This document shows, piece by piece, positions 36,674 through 45,024 of a stretch of DNA of 64,000 nt. The stretch is from positions 124,001 to 188,000 of the forward strand of contig CAWJPD010000004.1 of the NCBI GenBank assembly GCA_963844635.1, written 5' to 3'. Origin of the DNA: JAJPKK01 sp963844635 (GTDB taxonomy: Bacteria > Pseudomonadota > Alphaproteobacteria > Rhizobiales > Xanthobacteraceae). Within the stretch, counting starts at the first letter, position 1. Each line of letters begins with the position of its first letter. A model generated the notes under the pieces. That model worked only from the letters and a program-made list of their open reading frames with translations, did no database searches and was not told the origin of the DNA. Position numbers and translations under genes: made by a program.

Positions 36674-36716
36674 CGCATGGTCCCGCAAAGTCTGCAACTT
36701 TACGGGATCATGCGCT
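36672..36716. repeat. REP palindrome of the GCGCATGATCCCG family
   Basis: AGCGCATGGTCCCGCAAAGT through ACGGGATCATGCGCT; near-perfect hairpin starting at the stop codon of the flippase gene. It could also act as its transcription end, though no T-run follows. Confidence 0.8.
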
Positions 36717-36764
36717 AATCCTCCAGCTATTGCGTTACGCGCGGCCCGAGGATTATACCGCCTT

Positions 36765-38036
36765 ATGCTGTCCAGGACCCCGGAAACCGCGCTGAGCCTG
36801 CAAACCGTCGGCGCTCAACGGCATCGCGCGATCGGATATTGGCTTTGGTGCATCGCGGCGCTGTTGTTCGCAATGGTGGTTGTCGGGGGCGCCACCCGAC
36901 TGACCCAGTCAGGGCTGTCCATTGTTGAATGGCAGCCGATCACCGGCGTCGTGCCGCCGCTCGGGGAGGCGGCCTGGCAAGCCGAGTTCGACAAATACAA
37001 GGCAATTCCCCAATACCAGCGCCTCAATCGAGGCATGAGCCTTGACGAGTTCAGAAACATTTATTGGTGGGAATGGGGCCACCGGTTGCTCGGCCGGGTG
37101 ATTGGAGCCGTATTCCTGCTGCCGCTCTTGTGGTTCCTGTGGCGCGGATGGATGGATCGGCAACTTGGCCGAGCGCTCGCCGGGATCTTTGTTCTGGGTG
37201 CCGTGCAGGGCGCCGTCGGGTGGTGGATGGTGGCGTCCGGCCTTGCCGAACGCGTCAACGTCTCGCAATATCGGCTTGCGTTCCACCTGACGCTTGCGTG
37301 CCTGATTTACGTCGCCGTTATCTGGACGGCGGAACGAGTCTTGTCGCGGGTCCGCGCCTGCTCGGATCGCGAAGACGCTGTGCCAACGGATCCCGCGGAA
37401 ATAACTGCTCCGACACTCGGCAGAGATCGGCAGCTTCGTGCAGCGAACGGCGCCGCGACCGATGCGGTGATTTTCGCGGGTACCCTGAGCGGCGACCGAA
37501 CAGCACGGGCGCAATGGCCGGGAGCGGCGGCTTCGGTACGTCTTGGCGCGGTGGTGTTGCTCGCGCTTGTGATCGCGCAGATCTACCTCGGTGCGCTGGT
37601 CGCAGGACTTCATGCCGGCCTCATCTACAACACTTGGCCGCTGATCGACGGACAGTTCATCCCGTCCAGTTCCGACCTGCTGTTCAATCACCCGTGGTGG
37701 CGTAATTTCTTCGAGAACACGCTGACGGTCCAGTTCGATCACCGGATGCTGGCCTACGCGCTCGTCGTATTCGCGCTTACCCATGCCTACGATGTGTCGC
37801 GCCGTGACCCGACCGGACCGCTGGCGAACAGCGCCGGATTTGTATTCGTGGCGCTGGTGTCGCAGGCGATGATTGGCGTCCTGACGCTGCTGCATTCGGC
37901 GCCGATCGGCCTTGCCATGCTGCATCAAGCCACCGGCCTTGTCGTGCTTGGGGCGGCGACGGTTCATGCCGCGCGGACCTTGGCGCCCTTGACCCATATG
38001 CCCAAGTCATCGTTGGCCCTGGACCAAGCCTCGTGA
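36765..38036 (+). CDS. ctaA: Heme A synthase with an internal ~50-residue insertion
   Basis: CtaA oxidises heme O to heme A for cytochrome c oxidase in the inner membrane. 423 aa from ATG 36765 against about 360 in relatives. Signature stretches: VVGGATRLTQSGLSIVEWQP, YWWEWGHRLLGRVIGAVFLL, NTLTVQFDHRMLAYALVVFA and LLHSAPIGLAMLHQATG, with the heme His residues in WGHR, FDHR and LHQA. The loop between IWTAERV and VRLGAVVLLALVIAQIYLGA is about 65 residues where I recall about 11. It includes EITAPTLGRDRQLR and AVIFAGTLSG, encoded by the repeat at 37393-37489. The frame is kept, so the protein may work. Confidence 0.9.
   Translation: MLSRTPETALSLQTVGAQRHRAIGYWLWCIAALLFAMVVVGGATRLTQSGLSIVEWQPITGVVPPLGEAAWQAEFDKYKAIPQYQRLNRGMSLDEFRNIYWWEWGHRLLGRVIGAVFLLPLLWFLWRGWMDRQLGRALAGIFVLGAVQGAVGWWMVASGLAERVNVSQYRLAFHLTLACLIYVAVIWTAERVLSRVRACSDREDAVPTDPAEITAPTLGRDRQLRAANGAATDAVIFAGTLSGDRTARAQWPGAAASVRLGAVVLLALVIAQIYLGALVAGLHAGLIYNTWPLIDGQFIPSSSDLLFNHPWWRNFFENTLTVQFDHRMLAYALVVFALTHAYDVSRRDPTGPLANSAGFVFVALVSQAMIGVLTLLHSAPIGLAMLHQATGLVVLGAATVHAARTLAPLTHMPKSSLALDQAS
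37393..37489 (+). repeat. Palindrome-ended element inserted in frame within ctaA
   Basis: Ends CCGCGGAAATAAC and GTGATTTTCGCGG (37393-37405 and 37467-37479) are inverted copies at 11 of 13 positions. Compared with the intergenic copy at 35081-35177, base 5 and its partner have both changed (C-G to G-C), a compensating change that keeps the stem. The element adds about 32 codons to a loop of heme A synthase. Confidence 0.75.
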
Positions 38037-38103
38037 TATTCCCATTTGCTTCCGGCTACGTCGATCAGGCATCGGCGGCGCAAAAGGGCGATCGGGAGGC
38101 ATC

Positions 38104-38475
38104 ATGAGTGTGTTGAAAGACCTTCTGGGTAATGCGCTGAACGGATTGGCGCAGCAGTCCAATACGCAGGCCTTGCCGAACATCTTGGCGCAAGTGCTTC
38201 GAGGCACCAATCTCGGCAGTCTTGGCGGACTTCTGCAACAGCTGCAAAACTCGGGCTTGGGACCCGAAGTGGCCTCCTGGCTCGGTAACGGGAAGAACCT
38301 GCCGATCACCGTGGATCAGCTTCGTAATGCTTTAGGTGACGAGCATCTACGCCAATTGGCCCAGGCGTTCGGCATTCCCATCGATCAAGTGCTGGCTCAG
38401 CTTTCAAAGCATCTTCCCGATACCGTGGATCAGATGAGTCCGCACGGCACGCTCGCGGAGCAAGCCGGGCCTTAG
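38104..38475 (+). CDS. yidB: YidB family protein (DUF937)
   Basis: 123 aa: MSVLKDLLGNALNGLAQQSN, then LGSLGGLLQQLQNSGLGPEV, ASWLGNGKNLPIT and LAQAFGIPIDQVLAQLSKHL, which is the YidB/DUF937 layout (Gly-rich helical repeat, SWLG.G.N..I, then an LA...G......LS block ending in LP..VD...P.G). Function unsettled. GGGAGG stands four bases before the ATG. It lies 67 bp behind ctaA on the same strand and could be cotranscribed. A REP half-palindrome begins at its stop codon. Confidence 0.88.
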   Translation: MSVLKDLLGNALNGLAQQSNTQALPNILAQVLRGTNLGSLGGLLQQLQNSGLGPEVASWLGNGKNLPITVDQLRNALGDEHLRQLAQAFGIPIDQVLAQLSKHLPDTVDQMSPHGTLAEQAGP

Positions 38476-38487
38476 CGCATGATCCCG
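38474..38487. repeat. Half of a GCGCATGATCCCG palindrome cut by an insertion sequence
   Basis: AGCGCATGATCCCG, followed not by its other arm but by the end of the IS1-like element (TAGTGTCCTAATTT). Confidence 0.65.
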
Positions 38488-38494
38488 TAGTGTC

Positions 38495-38962
38495 CTAATT
38501 TGACGTTCGGTCTACCAATTCCTCAAGCGACCATAGCCGGTCGGTCACGCCGGCGGCCATGGCCGGGGTGACGCGTAGCGTATTGTGAAGGCGCACAAGA
38601 TTGTAATGCGCGAAGTGCAGCGCAACCGCCCCCTGCAAGTTCCCCAGCTTCTTGCTGAAGGCATTGGTCAGGCGCGTTAATCGGCGCATGCTCATCCGCA
38701 TGGTCAAGTTCTGGCGCTCGACAAAGCTTGTCGAGATATGCGCTTGGTCGGGGCTACCAGCAATCACGGTACGCACCGCACCTGTCACTTGCGGCGGTGA
38801 ATACCGGCCGGCCCCGATAGGCTCGGCATCGTAAAATTTAACAATCTGCCCGTAGTCCACGTCGGCACCAAAGGACTCTTCGATCGCATCCACGTACGAG
38901 CGCAGCGCGTCCGTTGAAATCTGGACGCGGTTGCTCAGGCGCCCGGAAAGGTCGTCAATTAC
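38495..38962 (-). pseudogene. IS1-like transposase, 5'-truncated
   Basis: Ends with the family C-terminus: HISTSFVERQNLTMRMSMRR, LTRLTNAFSKKLGNLQG, HFAHYNLVRLHNTLRVTPAM and AAGVTDRLWSLEELVDR. The preceding residues (RVQISTDALRSYVDAIEESF, GADVDYGQIVKFYDAE) continue without a break up to about 38962, where the match ends abruptly just before the DUF262 gene. The N-terminal zinc-finger region and part of the catalytic domain are missing, so the element cannot move by itself. This is the type often labelled IS1 family in Bradyrhizobium genomes. Confidence 0.75.
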
Positions 38963-38974
38963 GGAGAGAGGAAA

Positions 38975-40687
38975 ATGAGTAGCGCAATCTCCATTTCTGA
39001 AGCCCCAACTCCGGGACTAGGGAGGCTCATCGCTGATAATCGCTTCTTCGTCCCTACTCACCAGAGGGACTACAAGTGGGACAGGGACCGAGTTGAGCAA
39101 TTCTTTGATGACCTCATCGCAGCGCGAGATCGAAATGACCGCTACTACTTCATCGGCCTGATGGTTTTTATGAGAGAGGAGGATGGAAGATTACGCGTTC
39201 TCGATGGACAGCAACGCTTAGCAACGGCCATCATAATGTTTTCGGCATTACGCGCATGGTTTGCAACTGTCGGCACAGCGGAAACAGCTAATAATCTTCA
39301 ATACGATTTCGTTGGTCGCACCGATTATGGAGAGACTTCTCCCCGGCCAAAATTAACACTTAACCTAAACAATGACGAAGTGTTTCAGGAGTTTGTAGTT
39401 AGTGGAAGCCCCATACATTTGATTACGGAGAGACTTCGCTATACGAATAAGAACCACAATACATTCCCCTTGCTTGATGCGATCGTATATATCCATGATA
39501 GGATCGCGAAATTAGCTGAGGAAAAAACGAGCACGGCTGCGACGTATTTCTCCGATTTGATAATATTTATGAGAGAAAAGGTTATTGTTGTTAGATTGAC
39601 CGTCCCAAATGAGTTAAACGCATTCAAGGTGTTTGAAACTTTGAACGACCGAGGGATGGATTTATCAGCCATAGATTTGGTTAAGAACCATATGTTTGGT
39701 CTTGCCCATCAGGAGTCCAGCTCTGCGCTAGATCAATTAGAGCGCAGATGGAGCCAATTGTCGGATACTCTAAAAGAATCAAAACAGGAGGATTTCCTTA
39801 AAACATATTGGATATCGAGGCATGGACTTGCATATACAGATGATATTTTTGACGGCGTTAAGAACGCCTGCAAGGCGCCTCAACAAGCGAAAGAGATGTC
39901 GCAAGACATGCTGGAGGGAGCTGAACATTTTGCGGCGCTGGATTTGGCTGATGATGCGGTTTGGAGGCCGCACAGCGACCGCGTGCGGCAACTTGTAACT
40001 GATTTGCGACTCTTGGGGTCAAAATTGGTCAGGCCAGTTGTCCTGTCTGGGGTAAAGCGGTTTTCTGCCGGTGACCTAGAGAAGTTACTTTGGTTGCTTC
40101 AGGTCATCATAATCCGTTGGCAAATTGTAAGAATGGGCCGACCAGGGATAATAGAACGCACTTGTGCGCGGCTGGCGCAAGCAATTTGGGCCAGGGAAGT
40201 AAAATCAACGAAGGACGGTTTTGATTATTTGGCTGAGCCATACGGAACTGACGCTGAATTTAGAGAGAATCTCGATAAATATGAGAACGCCACAAGCAGC
40301 AAGACGCTATTTGTTTTAGGCAAAATCGAAGAACATGAACGCCCAATAAGAAAAGGTAAAGCAGGCAGCGAATTGAAGCCGTCAAAATTAACGTTGGAGC
40401 ATATTCTTCCGCGCAACCCAGGAAAGGATTGGAAAAGCGTTGTCAACGGTGACCAACTCATTGTTACTGAGTGCGTGGAGAGATTGGGAAATCTTTGCCT
40501 TGTTAACGAATTGAGAAATAATGATTTAGGGAACCACGGCTTCTCAAAGAAACGGGAGATATATGCGACTTCGGATTTGTTGACGACGAAGAAGCTAGCC
40601 GAGAACACTGAATGGAATTGAAGGGAAATCGACCATAGGCAGGCATATTTGGCTAAGAGGGCTGCCGAGATATGGAAGTTTCCATGA
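38975..40687 (+). CDS. DUF262-DUF1524 protein (GmrSD-like, putative anti-phage nuclease) with an in-frame TGA
   Basis: N-terminal DUF262 (ParB/Srx fold): FFVPTHQRDYKWDRDRVEQF, FFDDL and RVLDGQQRLATAIIMFSALR. Middle helical part VFETLNDRGMDLSAIDLVKN. C-terminal DUF1524 HNH nuclease: LTLEHILPRNPGKDW and ERLGNLCLVNELRNN. GmrSD enzymes are type IV restriction systems cutting modified phage DNA; other members are defence nucleases. The first stop is TGA 40619-40621, but the same frame continues REIDHRQAYLAKRAAEIWKF to a stop at 40685, the usual DUF1524 end, so 21 residues are lost or the TGA is an error. Base composition is clearly more AT-rich than the neighbours. GAGAGGAAA precedes the ATG. Confidence 0.85.
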
Positions 40688-40786
40688 ACTCGTCAGATTT
40701 GGAATTGACGCATGCAATTGAATCCATGCATCGATGCGCTGCACGGTTAGCCCAATCCCTGCCCGTAACCGAAACGCATGGCGACG

Positions 40787-40825
40787 TCAGCGCGAGGCGA
40801 TTCAACCTGAACGCATCCCGCTCTA
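40787..40825. repeat. REP element, GAGCGGGATGCGTTC family (partial)
   Basis: GCGAGGCGATTCAACCTGAA followed by CGCATCCCGCTCTA; the left arm is degenerate. Confidence 0.6.
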
Positions 40826-40829
40826 AGTC

Positions 40830-42125
40830 TCACGCGACCGCAAGCGCCTGCGCGAGATCGGCCAAGATATCCTCTTTATCTTCGATCCCAATCGATAGCC
40901 GCACCACGTCCGGCCCCGCGCCGGCTGCCGCCCGCTGCGCATCGGAAAGCTGGCGGTGGGTGGTCGATGCCGGGTGAATGATGAGCGAGCGGGTATCGCC
41001 GATATTGGCGAGGTGGGAAAACAGCTTCACATTCGAGACGAGCCTCACTCCGGCGTCATAGCCTCCCTTGAGGCTGAACGTGAGCACTGCGCCGGCTCCC
41101 CTCGGCGTGTATTTTCTCGCAAGCGCGTGATAGCGGTCGCTGGGAATCCCGGGATAGCTCACCCACGCCACCTGCGGGTGGGCAACGAGGAAATCGGCGA
41201 CGGCTGCGGTGTTTTCGCAGTGACGCTGCATGCGCAGCGGCAGGGTTTCGATGCCGGTGAGGATCAGGAAAGCGTTGAACGGGGACAACGTCGCCCCGAT
41301 GTCCCGCAAGCCAAGGACGCGGCATGCGATCGCAAAGGCAAAGTTGCCGAACGTTTCATGCAAGACGATGCCTTGGTATTCGGGCCGTGGCTGCGACAGC
41401 ATCGGATAGCGGCCACTGTGCGACCAATCGAAGGTGCCGCCGTCAACGATCATTCCCCCGATCGAATTGCCGTGGCCGCCGAGGAACTTGGTCATGGAAT
41501 GGACGATGATGTCGGCGCCGTGTTCGAGCGGCCGGCACAGATAAGGAGTTGCGAGCGTGTTGTCGACGATGAGGGGAATGCCGGCACGCCGCGCCACGGC
41601 GGCAATGGCGCCGATATCGGTGATGATGCCGCCCGGATTGGCGATCGATTCGATGAAGACGGCCTTGGTTTTCGGCGAGACCGCCCGTTCGAAGCTCGCG
41701 GGATCGTCGGCGTCGGCCCACACCACGGTCCAGCCGAAATTCTTGAACGTGTGATTGAACTGGTTGATCGAGCCGCCATAGAGCCGGTTCGAGGCGACGA
41801 ACTCATCGCCGGGACTCATCAAGGCATGCATGGCGAGCACCTGCGCCGCATGTCCGGAGGCCGTCGCAAGCCCGGCAGTGCCGCCTTCGAGGGCGGCGAC
41901 GCGTTCCTCCAGCACCGCCGTGGTGGGGTTTCCGATCCGCGTGTAGATGTTGCCGAACGTCTGCAGGGCGAACAGCGAAGCGGCGTGATCGACATCGTCG
42001 AAAACGAATGACGTGGTCTGATAGATCGGCGTTGCCCGCGCCCCGGTGGTCGGGTCCGGACGCGACCCGGCATGAACGGCGAGCGTGGCGAAGCCAGGCG
42101 TGCGCTCCGGAGTGCTTTCGGACAT
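40830..42125 (-). CDS. metY: O-acetylhomoserine/O-succinylhomoserine sulfhydrylase
   Basis: PLP enzyme making homocysteine from activated homoserine and sulfide, cytosolic. 431 aa, beginning GFATLAVHAGSRPDPTTGAR with YQTTSFVFDD and NIYTRIGNPTTAVLEERVAA; the PLP lysine is in IIVHSMTKFLGGHGNSIGGM. The end ANIGDTRSLIIHPASTTHRQ and VVRLSIGIEDKEDILADL is standard for the Cys/Met PLP family. The exact acyl donor cannot be read from sequence. Its leader contains no SAM riboswitch that I can recognise. It is the last gene of a minus-strand series starting with the crotonase. Confidence 0.92.
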   Translation of the reverse strand: MSESTPERTPGFATLAVHAGSRPDPTTGARATPIYQTTSFVFDDVDHAASLFALQTFGNIYTRIGNPTTAVLEERVAALEGGTAGLATASGHAAQVLAMHALMSPGDEFVASNRLYGGSINQFNHTFKNFGWTVVWADADDPASFERAVSPKTKAVFIESIANPGGIITDIGAIAAVARRAGIPLIVDNTLATPYLCRPLEHGADIIVHSMTKFLGGHGNSIGGMIVDGGTFDWSHSGRYPMLSQPRPEYQGIVLHETFGNFAFAIACRVLGLRDIGATLSPFNAFLILTGIETLPLRMQRHCENTAAVADFLVAHPQVAWVSYPGIPSDRYHALARKYTPRGAGAVLTFSLKGGYDAGVRLVSNVKLFSHLANIGDTRSLIIHPASTTHRQLSDAQRAAAGAGPDVVRLSIGIEDKEDILADLAQALAVA

Positions 42126-42157
42126 GGCGAACTTTCAGAGGCTCAGTGATTCAGAGC

Positions 42158-42316
42158 GTGCCCACCCCCCCTCACCCTCGGAAACGCCCGCGGTGGCGTG
42201 CGCTTCCTCTTCGCTCTCCCCCTCCCGCCAAGACTTTGAGACTAACTTCTTCCGCCGGGCGGGAGGGGGAGAGGGTGGGAGGGCCGAAGGCCCGACCGGG
42301 TGAGGGGGTGGGGCAC
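42158..42316. repeat. Nested inverted repeat, about 160 bp
   Basis: Outer arms GCCCACCCCCCCTCACCCTC and GGGTGAGGGGGTGGGGC; inner arms CTCTCCCCCTCCCGCC and GGCGGGAGGGGGAGAG with a 32-base loop. It lies between the CoA-binding gene and metY. This is a frequent intergenic repeat type in high-GC alphaproteobacteria and could also stop transcription. Confidence 0.8.
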
Positions 42317-42372
42317 CACCCGAAAGATCATTCTTCTGTAACTCCGTTAAAAGGCCGCGCGACCTCCGTCGG

Positions 42373-42960
42373 TCATGACTCGCCGGTTGTCGCGCCGCTG
42401 CCGGCGTCGAATGCGGCCGTCCTGGCGCCGGGAATCGTCGAGTAGTTGAGCGACATTCGCTGCAGGCCGCGGCCCGCCAACGGCACCTTGCGCGAACTGA
42501 GCGTTCGCGAGTTCACCCCGATCCAGGAAATCTCCGAAGACAAGCGGGCATATTCGATCTTCGGGCAACGGTTCATCACCACCTTGATCCCGTTCTCTTC
42601 GGCGCGGTGGGCCGCGGCATCATTGCGTACCCCGAGCTGCATCCAGACCACCCGCGGCCGCTGCTGCATGTGCAAGACCTGATCGACGATGTCCGGCACG
42701 TGCTCGGAGGCGCGGAAGATGTCGACCATGTCGATCGGCTCGGCGATGCTGGAGAGCGAGACAGCGGCGCATTGTCCGAGCAACTCTTTCCCGGCCAGCG
42801 CGGGGTTTACCGGGATCATGCGATAGCCGCGCTGTAGAAGGTACTTGAACGCGAAATAGCTTGGCCGGCTCGAATTCGCCGAAACGCCCACCATGGCGAT
42901 CGTCTTTACCGAGCCGAGTATATCGCGGATGTAAGCGTCGCTGTAGTCGTCGTAATTCAT
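42373..42960 (-). CDS. CoA-binding domain protein (YccU-like)
   Basis: 195 aa from ATG 42960. Rossmann fold with VKTIAMVGVSANSSRPSYFA, AFKYLLQRGYRMIPVNPALA, MVDIFRASEHVPDIVDQVLH and VWMQLGVRNDAAAHRAEENG plus VVMNRCPKIEYARL. This is the small CoA_binding_2 family, which binds CoA or a related nucleotide; no reaction is established. The C-terminal 50 residues are an extension with no known motif. It lies between the Cys-rich peptide and metY on the same strand, a neighbourhood I believe is conserved in Bradyrhizobium relatives. Confidence 0.85.
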   Translation of the reverse strand: MNYDDYSDAYIRDILGSVKTIAMVGVSANSSRPSYFAFKYLLQRGYRMIPVNPALAGKELLGQCAAVSLSSIAEPIDMVDIFRASEHVPDIVDQVLHMQQRPRVVWMQLGVRNDAAAHRAEENGIKVVMNRCPKIEYARLSSEISWIGVNSRTLSSRKVPLAGRGLQRMSLNYSTIPGARTAAFDAGSGATTGES

Positions 42961-43071
42961 CGCCGAATGTCCGCGGCCGTACGGCGCGGGTGCGCGCTCA
43001 GGCGCACCCGGCGAAAATACCAGCAACGGACCCCGCGCTTCGCAGCGGGGATCAGGGCTTGCGGCCGGACT

Positions 43072-43296
43072 TCACCATTCGGTGATAATCTTCTTGCAGG
43101 CCGGCGTGAGCGAATTCACCTTCTGGACGAGACACGCATACACCTTTTCGCGATCGGGAATCTCATCGGGACAGTGCGTCTGGGCGTCATTGGCGCACGC
43201 CCGGCGTTCCGCTGCGGTCTCCGCCGAAGCGCGGTTCGGCAAGCCCCAAGTAAGCGAGATAAACAGGGCAAGTGCGAGCACGATGCGCTGGGTCAT
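43072..43296 (-). CDS. Small secreted cysteine-rich protein, 74 aa
   Basis: Signal peptide MTQRIVLALALFISLTWGLP (cut near ASA-ETA), then a mature part of about 48 residues with four Cys: RRACANDAQTHCPDEIPDRE and VYACLVQKVNSLTPACKKII. The spacing fits two disulfides and resembles one unit of the Cys-rich repeat also seen in Golgi apparatus protein 1. TAGGAG lies six bases before ATG 43296. Function unknown; probably periplasmic. Confidence 0.75.
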   Translation of the reverse strand: MTQRIVLALALFISLTWGLPNRASAETAAERRACANDAQTHCPDEIPDREKVYACLVQKVNSLTPACKKIITEW

Positions 43297-43418
43297 GAGG
43301 TCTCCTACAGGTCGAGATCGGTCTCGGTTGGTGTTGAGCGATGAGCGGTAGCAACCCCCGGGCGGCAGCCTTCATCGGTTCAGGGCGGTGACTGAGATCC
43401 CTCGCTACCGCCGGATTA

Positions 43419-44240
43419 TCACGTCTCCCATGAGGGAGGGCGCTTAGCCAGGAACGCATCAATGCCTTCCCTCGCTTCGGCATTCAACATGTTTTCCACC
43501 ATGATCCGACAGGCCTGGTCGTAGGCCTCGTTCTGCGGCAATCCAATACCGGCATAGAACGCCTGTTTGCCCAACTTGATGGCGGACGGCGAACGCGAGG
43601 TTATGCGACGCGCAAGGCGCATCGCCTCGGCAAACTCCTCGCCAGCTGGCACGACGCGATTGACCAATCCGATGCGCAGCGCGTTGGCGGCGGTCATGGC
43701 GTCGCCCGTCAAGAGCATTTCCAGGGCGTGCTTGCGCCCCACGTTGCGGGCCAGCGGCACCATCGGGGTTGCACAGAATAGGCCGATACCCACTCCGGGC
43801 GTGCTGAAGCGCGCCATTTCGGAAGCAACCGCGAGATCGCAGCTGGCAACGAGCTGGCACCCGGCGGCGGCAGCTGCACCCTGGACACAAGCGATGACCG
43901 GCTGTGGGAGCGACGCGATGGCTTGCATGGTGGCGTTGCTGTGCTTCCACAGCGCAGTAAAGAAGCCGCGCCCATCATCGGGATCGGCGCGGTGGGCCGT
44001 CATTTCGCGCAAATCGTGGCCTGCGCAGAATACCGGTCCCTCGGCGGCGAGGATCACGACGCGGACGCGATCGTCGGCTCGGATCGCCGCCAACAGCATT
44101 GAGAACTCCTCCAGCATCGCATGACTTAGGCTGTTGCGCGAAGCCGGGCGGCAGAGCGTGACCAACGCAACGCCGTCATCGTCGACGCGACGAAGCGCCT
44201 GTCCGTCCGGGACGGTCGGGGAGGCAACCAGGGCATTCAA
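43419..44240 (-). CDS. Enoyl-CoA hydratase/isomerase family protein
   Basis: 273 aa. Translation starts at TTG 44240, supported by AGGAGG nine bases upstream and no competing ATG. The crotonase fold shows GPVFCAGHDLREM (oxyanion hole), VQGAAAAAGCQLVASCDLAV and the second hole at FSTPGVGIGLFCATPMVPLA. The second catalytic glutamate is not obvious, as in the ECHDC3-like subgroup, so real hydratase activity is uncertain. Cytosolic; probably fatty-acid or branched-chain related. It heads the minus-strand series toward metY and is divergent from rplM. Confidence 0.85.
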   Translation of the reverse strand: MNALVASPTVPDGQALRRVDDDGVALVTLCRPASRNSLSHAMLEEFSMLLAAIRADDRVRVVILAAEGPVFCAGHDLREMTAHRADPDDGRGFFTALWKHSNATMQAIASLPQPVIACVQGAAAAAGCQLVASCDLAVASEMARFSTPGVGIGLFCATPMVPLARNVGRKHALEMLLTGDAMTAANALRIGLVNRVVPAGEEFAEAMRLARRITSRSPSAIKLGKQAFYAGIGLPQNEAYDQACRIMVENMLNAEAREGIDAFLAKRPPSWET

Positions 44241-44557
44241 TTGCGCAGTCCTCCTCAGAAGTCATCAGACCCGGCCCTATCGCCTCGGAAAGCGCCGGGC
44301 GGACCTGCGGCGCCGCCCTGCTTGCAGGGATTCAGGTTCCCAAACCGGGGATAACGGCTAATGCTCCTACTATAATACCTAGCGCTCAAGATGCTGAAGG
44401 AACTTGCAAATCGTCCACTGCTTGACCCCCGTACGGCGATCCGCTAGACACCGGCCGCGACCGGCGGAGCGCATCGGCCGACGCCGCCCGCCTGCTTCAA
44501 TCACCGTCGTAGTCCATCGCGGCGCTCCGGCAGGGTGCCCTGGCAAAGGATGATGCC
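44241..44557. other. Divergent promoter region between the crotonase gene and rplM
   Basis: 317 bases without a gene. It must hold both promoters and the rplM leader. Short hairpins occur (for example GGCGGACCTGCGGCGCCGCC), but no recognisable ribosomal-protein binding leader or riboswitch. Confidence 0.4.
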
Positions 44558-45022
44558 ATGAAGAGCTATTCGGCAAAACCCGCCGAAGTCGAAAAGAAAT
44601 GGGTCATGATCGACGGCAAGGGTCTTGTTGTCGGCCGGCTTGCGAGCATCATCGCGATGCGGCTGCGTGGCAAGCACCTGCCGACCTACACGCCCCACGT
44701 GGATTGCGGCGACAATGTCATCGTGATCAATGCCGAGCATGTCGTGCTGACCGGCCGCAAGGTGCAGAACAAGGTCTACCGGCATCACACCGGGTTCATC
44801 GGCGGTATCAAGGAGCGGACCGCCAAATTTATCCTTGAAGGGCGGTTCCCTGAGCGGATTGTCGAAAAGGCGGTGGAGCGGATGCTCCCGCGCGGGCCGC
44901 TCGGCCGACGTCAGCTCGGCCATTTGCGCGTGTACAAGGGACCTGAGCATCCCCATGCCGCGCAAGCTCCGCAAACGCTTGATGTCGGGGCGATGAACCG
45001 CAAAAATCTGAGGAGTGCGTGA
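44558..45022 (+). CDS. rplM: Large-subunit ribosomal protein uL13
   Basis: 154 aa, starting MKSYSAKPAEVEKKWVMIDG and including GLVVGRLASIIAMRLRGKHL, NVIVINAEHVVLTGRKVQNK and MLPRGPLGRRQLGHLRVYKG. Binds early to 23S rRNA domain II in 50S assembly. AAAGGA stands eight bases before the ATG. It is followed by rpsI with only two bases between the stop and my chosen rpsI start, the classic rplM-rpsI operon. Confidence 0.97.
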   Translation: MKSYSAKPAEVEKKWVMIDGKGLVVGRLASIIAMRLRGKHLPTYTPHVDCGDNVIVINAEHVVLTGRKVQNKVYRHHTGFIGGIKERTAKFILEGRFPERIVEKAVERMLPRGPLGRRQLGHLRVYKGPEHPHAAQAPQTLDVGAMNRKNLRSA

Positions 45023-45024
45023 GC

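Noticed and set aside
28241..40621. UGA recoded as an amino acid, suggested by two in-frame TGA codons
   Set aside because: Several clearly ended genes in the window use TGA as their natural stop (for example purC, rplM and rpsI), and no SECIS-like hairpin stands out; nonsense mutation or base error is simpler.
42126..42372. SAM riboswitch upstream of metY
   Set aside because: The leader holds a GC-rich nested inverted repeat, but I see none of the conserved SAM-I or SAM-II core; the repeat type is found in unrelated places.
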